Assembly (NCBI GenBank): GCA_944989445.1
Contig: CALYLW010000327.1
Span: forward strand, 363,501 to 427,500
From: Ampullaceana balthica
Lineage: Eukaryota; Mollusca; Gastropoda; Lymnaeidae
Direction: 5' to 3'
Length of the DNA: 64,000 nucleotides
Made by a program: the position numbers and the translations under genes. Below, one piece after another: positions 11,111-23,100 of the stretch (position 1 is its first letter; every line of letters starts with the position of its first letter). The notes beneath the pieces were generated by a model. It was not told where the DNA came from. It did no database searches and saw only the letters and a list, made by a program, of their open reading frames with translations.

Positions 11111-14100
11111 ATGATGTCTGCCTTGGGTTTCGAAGTTCATGTTGATAAAGAAAATGCAACACCAGCTCCTTTGTTTAATAAAGGTGGGACTTTGAAAAGC
11201 TTTGGGCCAGGTAAATATCAAAATGCAAATGAAATAACTAGACATGTTTTTACTTATAATTTTCAGATCATGGTGCGGTTGAAAGGAGAATTTAGCAATT
11301 TCTTCATTAGATTTTAAAACTTTAATAAGAATACAACTGAATCTTTAATTCAAAGTTGATTTAACCTTTTACTTTTACTACCATACAACATGTTTATGAA
11401 AAAATTATGTAGCTTAACAATAAGAGAAGTGCTGAATGTAGAGGTTGGAAAAGCTAATAACAGAGTAAATATTTATATTAAATTATAAGCACCCCTTTAT
11501 CTTGAAACAAATAACGTTAAAACATGTTTTTGTTCTTTAGTAAATAATGGCCGACATGTTCAACCAACACCCCGTAAGGCATTATTTGATGTAAACAGTG
11601 ATGCCAGAGGTCAACTTGGAAAGGACTTTGGTAATAATGCATCCAAGGAAATGCTTTTTCACTCTGTTAAACCTTGCACAAAGATGTCTACAGGCACTGA
11701 GAATGTTCAACATCGTCCACAAATGAAAAGGCCAGACTCAAAAAGTACACCATCTATACAGGTATATCTTTTCCCTTTGAGTTTGAATTTTAAAGACAAA
11801 ATTATAAATATGTAAATAATAAAAATTTACATATTAGAGAGAGAAAAAAAATCAAATCTCTACTTTGAAGTGAAGGAAAGAGAGCTATTAAATTTGATGG
11901 TTTAATATTTGTCATGTTAATGAGAATCTTGAACTGGCTTTTGTTTAAAAGAGGTAGTTCAAAACAATAAAGTACTATTAATATGTCTAAAAAAAAATTA
12001 ATACTAAGAAATGTGAATTAAATTGAGTTGTACTTGTATTATAATTTTCAAAAGCTTCACTTGCACTAGTCTAAAAATTATGAAGCCTTGATATATATTC
12101 AGTTTCATATTCACACTGTTCAAACAATCATGTTTTTTTTAGATAGATTAAAAAAGTTTTGAAATTGTAATTCTTTTCAATGGATTTTTTACAATAAAGA
12201 TGTACACATGATTTTTCATTTTTATCACCCTTTACTGACTCCAAAATACACAAACAAATTGTGCAATGAAAACAATAAATTTTAGCTTTATTTTTAGACT
12301 GATACGACAGTAAACGTTTCGGCTAATGCCTTAATCAGTACAACATAAAATACATTCTTACAATACTTACATAAGTAATAATAACATTCTTAAAACATAT
12401 TGTATTTTAAAATATTTATGTTAAATAAAAAGAAAGGAAAAACAAACATGGACACAGGTTATAGGAAAAAGTATCCAAAGTTACAGCAAAAACCACAACG
12501 GGAACAAGATTCTGCAGTTAAGTAAAATTATGAATTTGGTTAATTCCATATGGAGCCAACGTACCAAATCTTTTTATGATTACAATATGTTTTAAGAATG
12601 TTATTATTACTTGTGTAAGTATTGTAAGAATGTATTTTATGTTGTACTGATGAAGGCATTAGCCGAAACGTTTACTGTTGTATCAGTCTAAAAATAAAGC
12701 TAAAATTTATTGTTTTCATTGCACAATTTGTTTGTGTATTTTGTATTTTATTTAAAAGCTTTATTGCAGTCTCATTCTATATGATTTACTGACTCCACTC
12801 TGGTATGCATAATTAAGAGAATCGCTCCTTTTCCACTCTTTCAATGTATTTACATACACCATACAGATGACAAAGAATGCAGGTTTAATAATTAGATGAG
12901 CTTTATTTTAGTTTCATTATTTTCATCATAGTTTGAGAAAACTTGTTAATCAAATTATTATACTTATACATGTTGATCAACGCGGTCACATCCCACAGGA
13001 CATGCGTGACGCCAAAATAGTCACGCTTTATAAGAACAAAGGAGATCGCAGCGATTGCAATAACTATCGTATCTCCTTACCGAGTATTGTGGGAAAGGCT
13101 TTTGCCAGAGTGATCCTTGCACGCCTGCAAATTCTGGCGCATAATGTCTACCCAGAATCACAATGCGGTTTTCGGGCTGGCCAGTCAACCATGGACATGA
13201 TCTTCTCACTCCGTCAGCTACAAGAGAAATGTCGGGAGCAATAGAAAGCCCTCTTTGTTGTCTTCATAGATCTAACAAAGGCATTTGCCCTGGTCAGCCG
13301 CAAGGGTCTGCTACGTATATTGGAAAAAATAGGATGCCCGCCGCGGCTTCTCTCCATCATCGAGTCCTTCCACACCAATATGCACAGCACAGTGCTCTTC
13401 GATGGTGCCACCTCAGAACCCTTCCCAGTTTGTAGCGGAGTCAAACAGGGCTGTGTACTGGCTCCAACACTCTTAGGTATCTTTTTCTCGATGCTACTGC
13501 GTCATGCTTTCGAGGACTGCTTCGGGGGTGTAAACATCCATACCAGGACGGATGGAAATCTGTACAACATCAGCCGTCTCCGTGCAAAGAGAAAAGTGGA
13601 AAATGTTTTAATTAGAGAGTTGCTCTTTGCGGATGACGCAGCCCTTACCTCACATTCAGAGATAGGTCTCCAACTTTTGGTCAACAAGTTCTCAGAGGCA
13701 TGCAAGGATTTTGGTCTAACGATAAGCCTCAAAAAGACCAACATTATGAGACAAGGAACAGACTGCTTCCCAGTAATCTCCATTGAGGGAAACACCTTGT
13801 ATGTCGTCGAGGATTTTACCTACCTTGGCCATAACATCACAAGCACACTCTCCCTGGAAAAGGAAATTGAAACCAGAATCGGCATGGCTGCATCATTAAT
13901 GGCTAGCCTGAATCAAAGAGTGTGGAACAATGCACAGCTCACTGATAGGACTAAAATCAATGTGTACCAGGCCTGCGTGCTCAGCACACTTCTCTATGGC
14001 AGTGAGTGCTGGACGACCTATGCCAAACAGACAAAGCAACTCAACAGCTTCCACTTACGAATGCTTGCGCAGGATTCTGCACATCAAGTGGCAGGACAAG

Positions 14101-16159
14101 ATAACGAATGTCAAGGTACTCAGAAGGAGTCATATGCTGAGCATGCACTCAATCCTGAGTGAGAGGCGCCTGCGGTGGCTGGGACATGTCCGCAGGATGA
14201 GCACGGAGCGCATTCCAAGAGCCCTGCTTTACGGCGAGCTGGCAACTGGTATGCGGAAGAGAGGACGCCCCTGCTTGCGCTTCAAGGATGTCTGCAAGAA
14301 AGACATGAGTCTGGCGCAGATAGACCATAAAACATGGGAGACCATTGCTGAGGAGCGCACTTCCTGGCGGGCTAAAGTACGCGAGGGCATTCAAGTCGCA
14401 GAAGCTTCCCTTGCAGCCAGGAGCGAGGAGAAAAGGGCCAGGAGAAAGGGGAAGGGGGGTAGAGGAGCAGGAGGAAACGCCATCATCCCATGAGGATGGA
14501 CGGATGCCATAGCCATACATGTTGATTGTAAATAATCTTTTCTTGAAACCCATATTTAATGTTATATGATAATAATATGAAATATGATGATAATAACTTG
14601 AATTGATAGACCTCAAATATTTATTACATTTTTAAATAACCAGAAACCTCATGCGAAAAGCTTAAACTTAAAGCAACACAGGGAATATGGGACATCTACA
14701 AAGAAGGCTGAGAAACGAGCAAAACGACAAGACCCACCCACACATATAAGTGATGAAGAATGTAGGTCACAGCGTTTTATCTTGAGTATTATAATTATAA
14801 GGCCATCAAATAGTATATTTTTACATTTAAATTTTACCTTTTTCGTATCTTGTTAAAAATACTGATTCTGAAATTTAAAGTTTGTAGTTTAAATGTTTTA
14901 AATAATTTAATAACATTAATTATTTCATTCGCCTTGAATCACTTTTATTTTTACATATGGAAACTCAAATTTAAATATCAATTATTTTTTATTTACCTAC
15001 TTACTACTATCTTATATACTACTAAACCATTGGTCCACAATTTCTGTTTATTTAAGGCAATTCTCCCACATAACATGGGTTTTCCCATTTAAGATTTTAA
15101 AAAATCATTTTCTATATTGCTCTTTTTTTGTGTGTTTGTTTTGCATTTTCATCAATTTTAATATACGTCTTTCAATATCAAACAAACACACCTAATACTA
15201 TAATTTTTTAAAGCTTATTGACATATATATTAAATTCCCAGAAACTAAGTTTGATCTAATTTGTTTTGTTTTTTTCTTCAGATGATTCTGACACTATCAT
15301 GCCTAGACATGAACGACTGAGCAATTATGTTGACAAATTACTTGCTTGGCGACCACCTTGTCTGTTTGGTACAATACCTGACAGTGAATCTGATAATGAA
15401 CCAGATGATCGACTGAATGATGATATAATAAATATTCCCATTACAATGATTGAAGGTTATCATTTTAAATTATTTTTGTCTCCGTTAATCTTTGTGGAAT
15501 TTGTTTTTAAAATTGAATAAAAATAAAATTTTAAAGCTTTTTTTTTGATAACACATAATCTTCTTATGTTGGCTTCAAAATGCAATCATCATTAATACTG
15601 AATGAGTGTATAGTAGCTTTAGTTGCCAGTTACAATTAAATTTTTTTGTTGATATATGATATTTAATTTTAAACAGTCATCTGTTCTAAGTAAAGGTACT
15701 AAAATACCCCAAGTAAATATATTTATATAGTTGCAGCATTAATCCGAAGATATTGAATTTTCACAATTTTCTTTCACTTAAAGCAAAAAGGTTCCTTTAA
15801 GTTTAAGGGATTTTTATCTAAACTGTCATTTAATGGACTATTCAAGTTCTATATGTTTCTTTCAGCTAAATAATGTTGTTAGTGTTAAATGTTAGTGTTA
15901 GACTTGTTTTGGATTAATAAAAAATAGACATTATTACAGGTTCTGATTAAAAAAAAACAATTTAAAGACATTTCTGTATCTTTGGTCCACAGTACCTCAG
16001 TTTAGTGAGACTGATCTGGACAATTTGATTGAGGACTTACCTCCATTAGATTCACCAGAAGACACTGAAAGTGCAGAGCAAGACAGGATTGTGTTTGAGC
16101 AAACACCAGACACTTCCTTATCATTAGGGGGTTTGCATATGCTTAATGAATCCTATTAA
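11111..16159 (+). CDS. Securin (PTTG) homologue, five coding exons
   Basis: Securin binds and inhibits separase until the anaphase-promoting complex ubiquitinates it, so it times sister-chromatid separation. Coding exons: 11111-11210, 11541-11761, 14644-14761, 15282-15455, 15993-16159; all introns are GT/AG and phases join into 259 aa. Residues 12-16 give VDKEN, a KEN box placed as in vertebrate securins. Exon 2 encodes TPRKALFDVN, matching the securin destruction box (RxxL, with the RKAL core of the human protein). The centre is lysine/arginine-rich. The last two exons are acidic with proline-directed segments (LPPLDSP). A polypyrimidine tract and AG end at 11107, just before the start, so a 5' UTR exon lies upstream. 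Two adjacent Met codons begin the frame; the first is used here. Securins diverge strongly, so identification rests on the ordered degrons and layout. Intron 2 (2.9 kb) holds two mobile elements. Confidence 0.85.
12241..12780. mobile_element. Penelope-type foldback repeat in securin intron 2
   Basis: Two arms of about 170 bp (12241-12413 and 12577-12745) are near-perfect reverse complements. Each carries a GGCATTAGCCGAAACG block of the type seen at the Penelope-like 3' end near 46740. The right arm is followed by TTATTGCAGTCTCA, also the 3' end of the 46-kb Penelope-like copy. Paired inverted partial copies are a known Penelope arrangement. No ORF. Confidence 0.65.
12647..12690 (+). ncRNA. 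Hammerhead-ribozyme-like motif
   Basis: Reads CTGATGA (12647-12653), a GGC/GCC stem with ATTA loop (12655-12664), then GAAAC (12665-12669): the order of the hammerhead catalytic core. There is one extra A before stem II, and stem III would be very short. Penelope-like elements are known to encode such minimal motifs. The opposite arm (12300-12345, minus) has CTGATTA instead, which breaks the core. Activity is not shown by sequence alone. Confidence 0.4.
12963..14509 (+). pseudogene. 5'-truncated non-LTR retrotransposon (LINE) RT
   Basis: It begins inside the reverse transcriptase domain (RDAKIVTLYKNKGD). Recognisable RT blocks follow: GFRAGQSTMDMIF, then FVVFIDLTKAF with the usual following Asp replaced by Ala, then CSGVKQGCVLAPTL, and ELLFADDAAL containing the catalytic FADD. 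The C-terminal LRWLGHVRRM and KRGRPCLRFKDVCKKDM are typical of this LINE group. Breaks: an in-frame TAG at 13242-13244 and a +1 frameshift near 14059-14060. The 3' end GGATGGACGGATGCCATAG is shared with the copy at 49470-49896. It sits in securin intron 2 in the sense direction. Clade assignment (RTE- or CR1-related) is not certain. Confidence 0.85.
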
Positions 16160-17505
16160 GAAACCTTAGTTTATTAAGAATTTTGTTGATCTTAATTAGG
16201 GAAAAATGTTTTTACTAGACAAATACTCTCTAGTTTCTATTCCTGCATCTAAATCTAATGTATAAAGTATTATGGATAATAAGAGTATGCAATGTTTTAT
16301 TTTACAAGTTTTAAGAAAACAACCTTTTAATCAATTTTACTGAATTAATTATAGTGTGAGAAACTTTTTAGTTTAAAATTTACGAAAGGTTAAGCAATAA
16401 TTAGAATTCCCTATTATTGTGCAAGTTTTTAAAAAAATATATTCCATTTATAACTTCATGATTTATTGTCTCAATAAGCAATCTTTAAAAACTTATTAAA
16501 AATTGTATAGTAGTTTTTTGCATAGTAGTGTGTTTTTTTTTGTTGTTGTCAAGTTAAGTGCTAACTAGACTAGTAACAGTTTTCTCTAGAGATACAGCAT
16601 AACTTATTAAGCCTAGTTTCTCGGGGAAGCATTGATCTGAAACATTATCAACAGCAAGATCCACCAATCTTTTGACAAGTAGAGGTCATTGCTATATTTG
16701 CTAATAGCCTATAATATTACCGCTAGGAACAAAAGTAATGGGTAACAATATTAGTGTGTGTTTTTTTTGCTCAGTTTTTGTATACAAATTTAAGTAAGGT
16801 TGAGGAAATTAAAATAAATTGATTAGACTACTTATTGGCCTTAACAAATTGTCTTGTTTCTTTTAATATGCTTTTCAAAGAAATGTAATTCTTGACTAGT
16901 AAAAGAAATTATGAGATTAAAATAAAATTACATTATTTTATTATTTTGGGGATAGAGGATATCAAGAGATATTTAACTAAAATGTACAAATTTACTGGGT
17001 GCAACTTGCTGACATGTAGATTTATTTGCAAGATTAACTTTTATATTTACTCAACCTTTTATAACTTTACTAAATTATTTTGTAAATTAAATATGCCAAT
17101 GTACATGCAATTTTTAATAATGTGGTATTAAATTATCTTTGACAAAACTGTTGTGTGTTTAAGACAAAAAATATAATTACATTTTTTTTCCAACTGCTTA
17201 AAATTTAAAAAAAAACATTACACTATTTACAATTTATATTAGCAAAGTCAGATCTCTAAAATTTATGGTTATAGTCAGGTTGTGTTAGATTCTATAGTCA
17301 CTCAAAAAACATCAAATATCCATAGTGTAAGGATTTATTAAAACCATCAGTAGCTTAAAGTTAAAGCCAAATTTCAAATATATTTATTAATAGCAATCAT
17401 GTAAATAACCTTGACATGTAAATGTTAACATTCATATTCTCACAACACTGAATTGAGTCCAAAGATCCATAATTACAATAAAATAAAATATTTTTATTAC
17501 ATCTG
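16160..17505. other. Securin 3' flank and AT-rich intergenic DNA
   Basis: The securin 3' UTR must begin at 16160, but which of several AATAAA-like hexamers (for example 16813-16818 and 16921-16926) is used cannot be decided. No other gene is seen. Confidence 0.4.
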
Positions 17506-17509
17506 TTAA

Positions 17510-17831
17510 CCCCTTTATCGGCTATTGATAATTTTAAAACTAACCCTTATTTGGCGAATAAATCTAAAACAGTACGGTAGACCGAAGAAGTCATAGTGTA
17601 CACAAAAATTTGATTGTTTCTTAACCATGAAAATAAAATACTTAGGTATTTTTGAGGCCTATGGCTTCCCATAGTTTTGAGCACTGTAACTACGTCATAG
17701 CATTTTGGACGAGAATAATCGGGTCTGCCGCATACTGCAGATCATAATATCATTTGGACGATTATAGTCGGGTCTACCATGTAAAGGTCAATAGATCAAG
17801 ACGACTATAGTCGGGACAACCGGTAAAGGGG
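17510..17831. mobile_element. piggyBac-type MITE with TTAA target duplication
   Basis: The ends are CCCCTTTA and TAAAGGGG, each bordered by TTAA (17506-17509 and 17832-17835). TTAA duplications with C-run termini are the signature of piggyBac-family elements. The 322-bp interior has subterminal GACGATTATAGTCGGG / GACGACTATAGTCGGG repeats and no ORF, so it is non-autonomous. Confidence 0.8.
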
Positions 17832-18952
17832 TTAATATATTTAAATAAATGTTAACTGATTGCACAATATAAGTATATCAGTCATAATCTTTTGCAACAG
17901 TGACATGACATAACAGTATAAACAATACATAGATCTAATCATATTAATAACATCAGATACGTACTTATAAATTCACCAAATTATGCCATGTTTCTTAAAG
18001 GTTTTATCTCAGACCATTAAATTCAAGGTTAAAAAATTAATATTTTCCTTACATACACCATGTTATGTATTTCTGAACATTAAATAATTGAGTGGCTGTG
18101 TACAAATAGTGCAATACCATAAGGTGTAAATTTAAATGTAGCATGAAAAATTCTACATTAAAACCTTTGCCATAGGTATACATCCACACATAAAATCATG
18201 GCAACAACTGTATTTACACATAAATTTTAAAAAGTCATCAAATATTGAAAAATAAATTAAATGCTCATCATCTTTACATTAACCAGCATGCTATATTTTA
18301 TTGTTTGAAGTAAACAAAAATTAAATGTAGTTTAACAATGATATTATACAAATCCGCTTTTATTTGTAATGTTCATTCTAAGCAAGAAAATACAATTTCT
18401 CAAAAGTGGACAAGAAAGGGGAACATTTGTGCTCAATATGCATGTTACCTAACCTTGAATTTCTGGAGAACAATGATAGGTATTTCTTTTTTTTATATTT
18501 TACAGAAATCAAACCAATTGAAATATGATGAAACAATAAATTTGATAAGACATGATTTATACTATTTTCATTCTAAGATTTGACATCCTTTACACTATTT
18601 TTTCTATCATAGTTATAGTAAAGAACTTTTGGCTTCAGAAATATCAGGTATACCTGAACAGTTGCAGAATGGAACTTTGGTTTAGATTTTATTCTAATAA
18701 ATTAAATTTAAAAATCATTTTTTAAATCATCCGTTATATTTGAAATGAATTATAAATATTTTTTTCAGACCAATTTTATAACATTTTCAAATTGAGTGAT
18801 ACAGTATAAAACGTGGGTGCACTGTGCACAGTAAAGATATTTTTAATACTTCTAGTGGTGGTTAACCATTGCATAATGAATTAAAACTTAAATGTCCACG
18901 ATTGGTATAGTTCTGAAATACAATATACAAATAAAAGGTAAACCGACTAAAC

Positions 18953-19288
18953 GTCCCCGGTCAAAACAGCCCCAGACTAATAGCAGTAGCTGTTATATGA
19001 AGTAAAAATACAATCAAGTATTATGTTATAGTAGTATTTGTCCTCACCAATTCAGTGTCAGGTTTAGTTCTCAAGAAACAATAATAATAATAACATCACA
19101 AGTAACAATTTAATAACAGTTACTCTATACGGTACCAAGTCATAATTGTTTGTTGAGAAGAAATAATATAACATCACAAAAAATAATTTTACCACTTTCT
19201 TAAAAATTGACCAAAGGTTAAAATGCAAAAAAATAATAATTAAATTGTGTTACAATGTAAACAAGTTGTCTGGGGCCGTTTTGACGAG
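18953..19288. mobile_element. Probable MITE with GTCAAAACRGCCCC termini
   Basis: Left GGTCAAAACAGCCCCAGAC and right GTCTGGGGCCGTTTTGAC form imperfect inverted termini. The same terminal motif recurs at about 28374-28410 (CCGGGGCCGTTTTGACGGGG) and, weakly, near 40480-40530. No target duplication was identified. The stretch 17836-18950 before it holds no gene I recognise. Confidence 0.45.
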
Positions 19289-19289
19289 T

Positions 19290-22200
19290 CACGAAATATA
19301 GTTTTAAAAAAAATAATTTTTTTTAAAAAATGGATAGTCTTTACAATCCAGCTAAAGAATTATCTCCAAAGCTAAAGTGTTAAATTTAATTTTTTTTTAT
19401 AAATGTTTGAAATATAAAATTAACTGCACTAAAAAAAAATATTTTTTTTAAAAGTTAAATGTGTGGTAAAATAAGAGGAGTGAACCATTTTAATGAAGTT
19501 CAGCATGCGCAAATGTATGTCATGGTATGGTGTATGTATGTAGTTATTATTCTAGAGATGATTCTATTTATTAACAATTAAAATATGAGAGAAAAAAAAG
19601 GGGGGGGGGTAGCACTTTGATCTTCTCCTAGGTGCCACAAACCCCAATATTTTAAATCCCCAGCACAAACAAAATCATCAAGGAATGGGGAGGGGGGCAT
19701 TTCATAAATTATTTCAACTCCTTTGGTAAACCTTTTTTAAGAGACAGTTGTCACCTGCTGCATATACCTAGCTGAGGTGTAACATACATGTGTGTCTGGT
19801 TTATCATCTGAACTATATTGATAGGAGCATACCTTTCCTAATAGTAGGCATGTCAGGTCTGTTAAGAAAAGTCCAGACCAACTCCCTAAATTAAATCCTT
19901 CCCCTGACCTTTGGCAACAGGCCATCATTCTGTCCATACAAAAATCCCATGGTTATAGAAACCAAAGGAAAAGTAATCTGCAAATCATAGCCAGAGGTTA
20001 AATAAGGGTTCTACAAACGAGACCAATTAGACTACAAAGGCAGATTTCTGCATTGCTAACCATCTTGCTGATGCTCTAACAAAAAAAAATATTTTTTTTT
20101 ATCCAAACACACCAATCATGATGCCAAATAATAAACCTTTAGTCTAAATAAAGTACCAAGAATTACATTTGGGGAAACAAGCAAACTATGTTCTTCTCTA
20201 GAATATATCAGGTCAGACAAAGATTTAGTAGCTGCCAAGCTAAAATTAATATTGGTAAATTGCAGACCAAAAACAAACAAATTGTAAAATTTGAACAAGA
20301 CAAACTCCAAATAATGCAGACAAAAAAATTATGAGAAGCTTAATCTCAGAAACAAATTTGCTGGTTTGCAAATGGAAAAAACATTGAAAAAAATGGAATA
20401 AATGAAGAAAAAAAATAAATTAAAATATTGGATTTGAATCATGTCATGGTAATGCATGAAAGATAGAAACACACAATGCAAATATTAAAACAACCATAAA
20501 AGAATATCCATTAACAAAAGAGCTTAGAAAAGACAAGCAACACTTAATAATCAAGCACAACAGGCAGAAAAGAAGCATATCAAAAATTCAAACCACTAAA
20601 TCCTAGCATAGCAAAAAAACTTATTACATACTATTACTCCAAAAACAAGGTAAAACAGTTTTCTCCATAGAGAACCAACTTGGGAGATGGAAAAATATAT
20701 TCAAGAAGTGCAAAACAGACCCATACCTTTAAAGCCATATCTCTAACAAAACTCTTAAAATATTCACCAATAGTTTTCTGGCAGAAATTTTTTTAATATA
20801 ATGGTATAACATAAAAACACAATGCTGTGGGAGATGTGTGGACAGAAGACAATGGAGAAATAAATCTTGGAAATAACTTGGATAAAGATACATGTAGTAC
20901 ACACACTCAGTAAAGGCACTAGCAATAGAGTCAGACAGTCCCTTGAATGGATCTCAAAGGCAAACAAGACTCACGAGAACATGGATACACAGTGTATTAA
21001 ATGAGGCTGAAAGAACAGGAAACAGCTGAGGAGATCTAAAAAAAAATAAAGGGCAGAATGTGTCAAGAAGTGTTCTTTGACATAGGTCTTATGTTTTGCA
21101 AGACACCCAAATGATGAAGATGAAATAAGTCCTTTAAATATTTATGTGGATCACATTATTTTTAAATTTAATCATATTGCATTCATCCAAAACTAGGTTG
21201 CTTTTCTTTTTACTATGTGCTAACAATGTTTGAAATTATAGATCATATAGAACATATTTAATTAAATATACCTATACCTCAAAACTCAATGAAGTTTTAT
21301 AATTTAAAGTAAAATTGCCAACTATTAAGCATTTCCATTTTTATATTTCAAAGGTCAGGTAATTGGGATGGAGGTACATTTGGAATATTTATTATCTACT
21401 TGGATGATTTTTTCATTATGGCAATATTTTAAAATTAAAAAAAACAAAGTATTTTGACAATTACATGTATCTGTTTTTATATTTCAACGGCAATTTATAT
21501 TAGGTATTTATATTAATATCAATATTTTCAAACCTGCTTATTAAACAAATTTGGAGTATGGTAGATATTTTTAAATAATAATAAATAGCAATAGCCTTTA
21601 AATAGAGGATGGGTGGGTTAAGAGATTCATCTTTTGAAATCAGATTTCCATCTGTTAAATTCTCTAAACATGTAGTACAAGAGCTGTAAAAAAATTTGGT
21701 ATATTTTTAATGCAGCAGCTACATATCAAATTTGTTAAAGTAAAATATATTTAAATTGGTAAAAAAAATTTTGAATAGTTTGCGTGTTCTTATTATTTTG
21801 AGATCTAAAATGTACTTTCTTGAAAGGTTATGGGAACAATAAAGGTAGGCTTCCATTATATAGCACAGAAATATTAAATAATATTAGAATTTCTTTACAT
21901 TATTTTTTAAAAAACAATGGAATTTATATTTACTGTGTATTGCTACAAAATTTAAAAGAAAAGTTGTAAAATGAGTAAACTACATTTCAAAACCTGATTC
22001 AGTAACATACATGAAAATAGGGGTCTGATAAGTTGAGAAAAGGAAGAATTTAGCCTAATAGGTCTTCTATTATTACCAGTAAAACCATAGGTCACATATT
22101 CCAGTAGCATGAAAATAATTGGTTGCTGTTGGCACTTGGCAAAGGTTCTTTTGTTTCTGTTTTGTAAAAAAAAAGATAAAAATGTGTCCTATTCAAAACA

Positions 22201-22440
22201 ATAAGATTATTCTTGATGGGAGGCAAATAATTTTTATTAGTTCATTGCACTTAAAGTAAAAATAAACAGATTTTTAAAGAAATTCAACCAGAAAACAAAT
22301 TGCAAACAACAAAAATTTGTGTTTATAGAATTTTAAAATAAGGATATGCTGATAAAAAATTATCATAAGACATCAAACTGTATGAAAAGAAAAACTTTTT
22401 TTTACTTCATAAGGTAATAAAATGGATATATAAAGTAAAT
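19290..22440. other. Intergenic stretch without a recognisable gene
   Basis: AT-rich with many stops. Between about 19640 and 20760 base composition is more mixed and short coding-like runs occur, but none gives a motif I can name. It may be an old, eroded retroelement. Confidence 0.4.
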
Positions 22441-23100
22441 AATCCTATATAATAAAAGGCAATGTTCTGTGCGGCCATCGATAGCGATTGTTCCCTCAAA
22501 CTCCTACAGCCAATCACTGGCGGAGAAAAATTGTGTCTCATTTACATATTGAACGACGTTCAAAACTATTTATTTTTGGTGCAGTTTTTTTTTAAAAGAG
22601 TTTATTTTTAGTGGTGCGCGTTGGGATATGAAATCAAAAACTTGGTATTTACGGGTTATTTATTATAACTCTGGACACACTGTGGTGTGGAAAGGGGGGG
22701 GGGTATGGTCTCTGGAAAGATTACGGTGTTGGGGGAGGTAGGGTCTTTTGACAGACAACGGTGTGCGGGGGGGAGCTAGGGTCTCTGGACAGACCGGCGG
22801 TGTGCGGTGGGGAGCTAGGGTCTCTGGACAGACGGGGGTGGGTAATGTTTTTATAACTATAATGTATAGTACTTTTGACGTGATACACATGTATGGCCAG
22901 TCGAGACGGCAGGTCTCTTGACAAAGAGACAGACCGTGGTGTTGGGGGGGGAGGGGAGGTAGGGTCTCTGGACAGACTGCGGTGTGGGGGGAGGTAGGGT
23001 CACTGGAAAGACCGCCGTGTGGGGGGTAGGATCTCTGGAAAGACCGCGGTGTGTGTGTGGGGGGTGAGGTAGGGTCTCTGGAAAGACCGCGGTGAAATCT
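22441..23100 (-). repeat. Family B repeat carrying a G-rich minisatellite
   Basis: Both ends match, in reverse complement, the element at 4544-4892: TCCTATATAATAAAAGGC, TCCTACAGCCAATCA and, at 22858-22905, AATGTATAGTACTTTTGACG with CACATGTATGGCC. Between and after these lies a tandem array of about 45-60 bp units with the core GGGTCTCTGGAMAGACCGCGGTGTG followed by a G run, roughly 22675-22840 and 22915-23095. The G runs could form quadruplexes. Confidence 0.65.

Noticed and set aside
11211..11317. Continuation of the securin exon 1 frame past GTAAAT
   Set aside because: The donor GTAAAT joins in phase to exon 2, which carries the D-box; the extension is AT-rich and unlike securin.
13163..13435. 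Other-frame ORFs over the LINE RT
   Set aside because: They are shadows of the RT frame, which has the FADD and GFRAGQ motifs.
15266..15520. Securin exon 4 taken from the upstream ATG at 15266 to a stop at 15520
   Set aside because: The region is bounded by a polypyrimidine tract with AG at 15280-15281 and a GT donor at 15456, both in phase with the neighbouring exons.
18338..18583. 81-codon ORF starting MILYKSAF
   Set aside because: AT-rich, no recognisable motif or splice partner; expected by chance in DNA of this composition.
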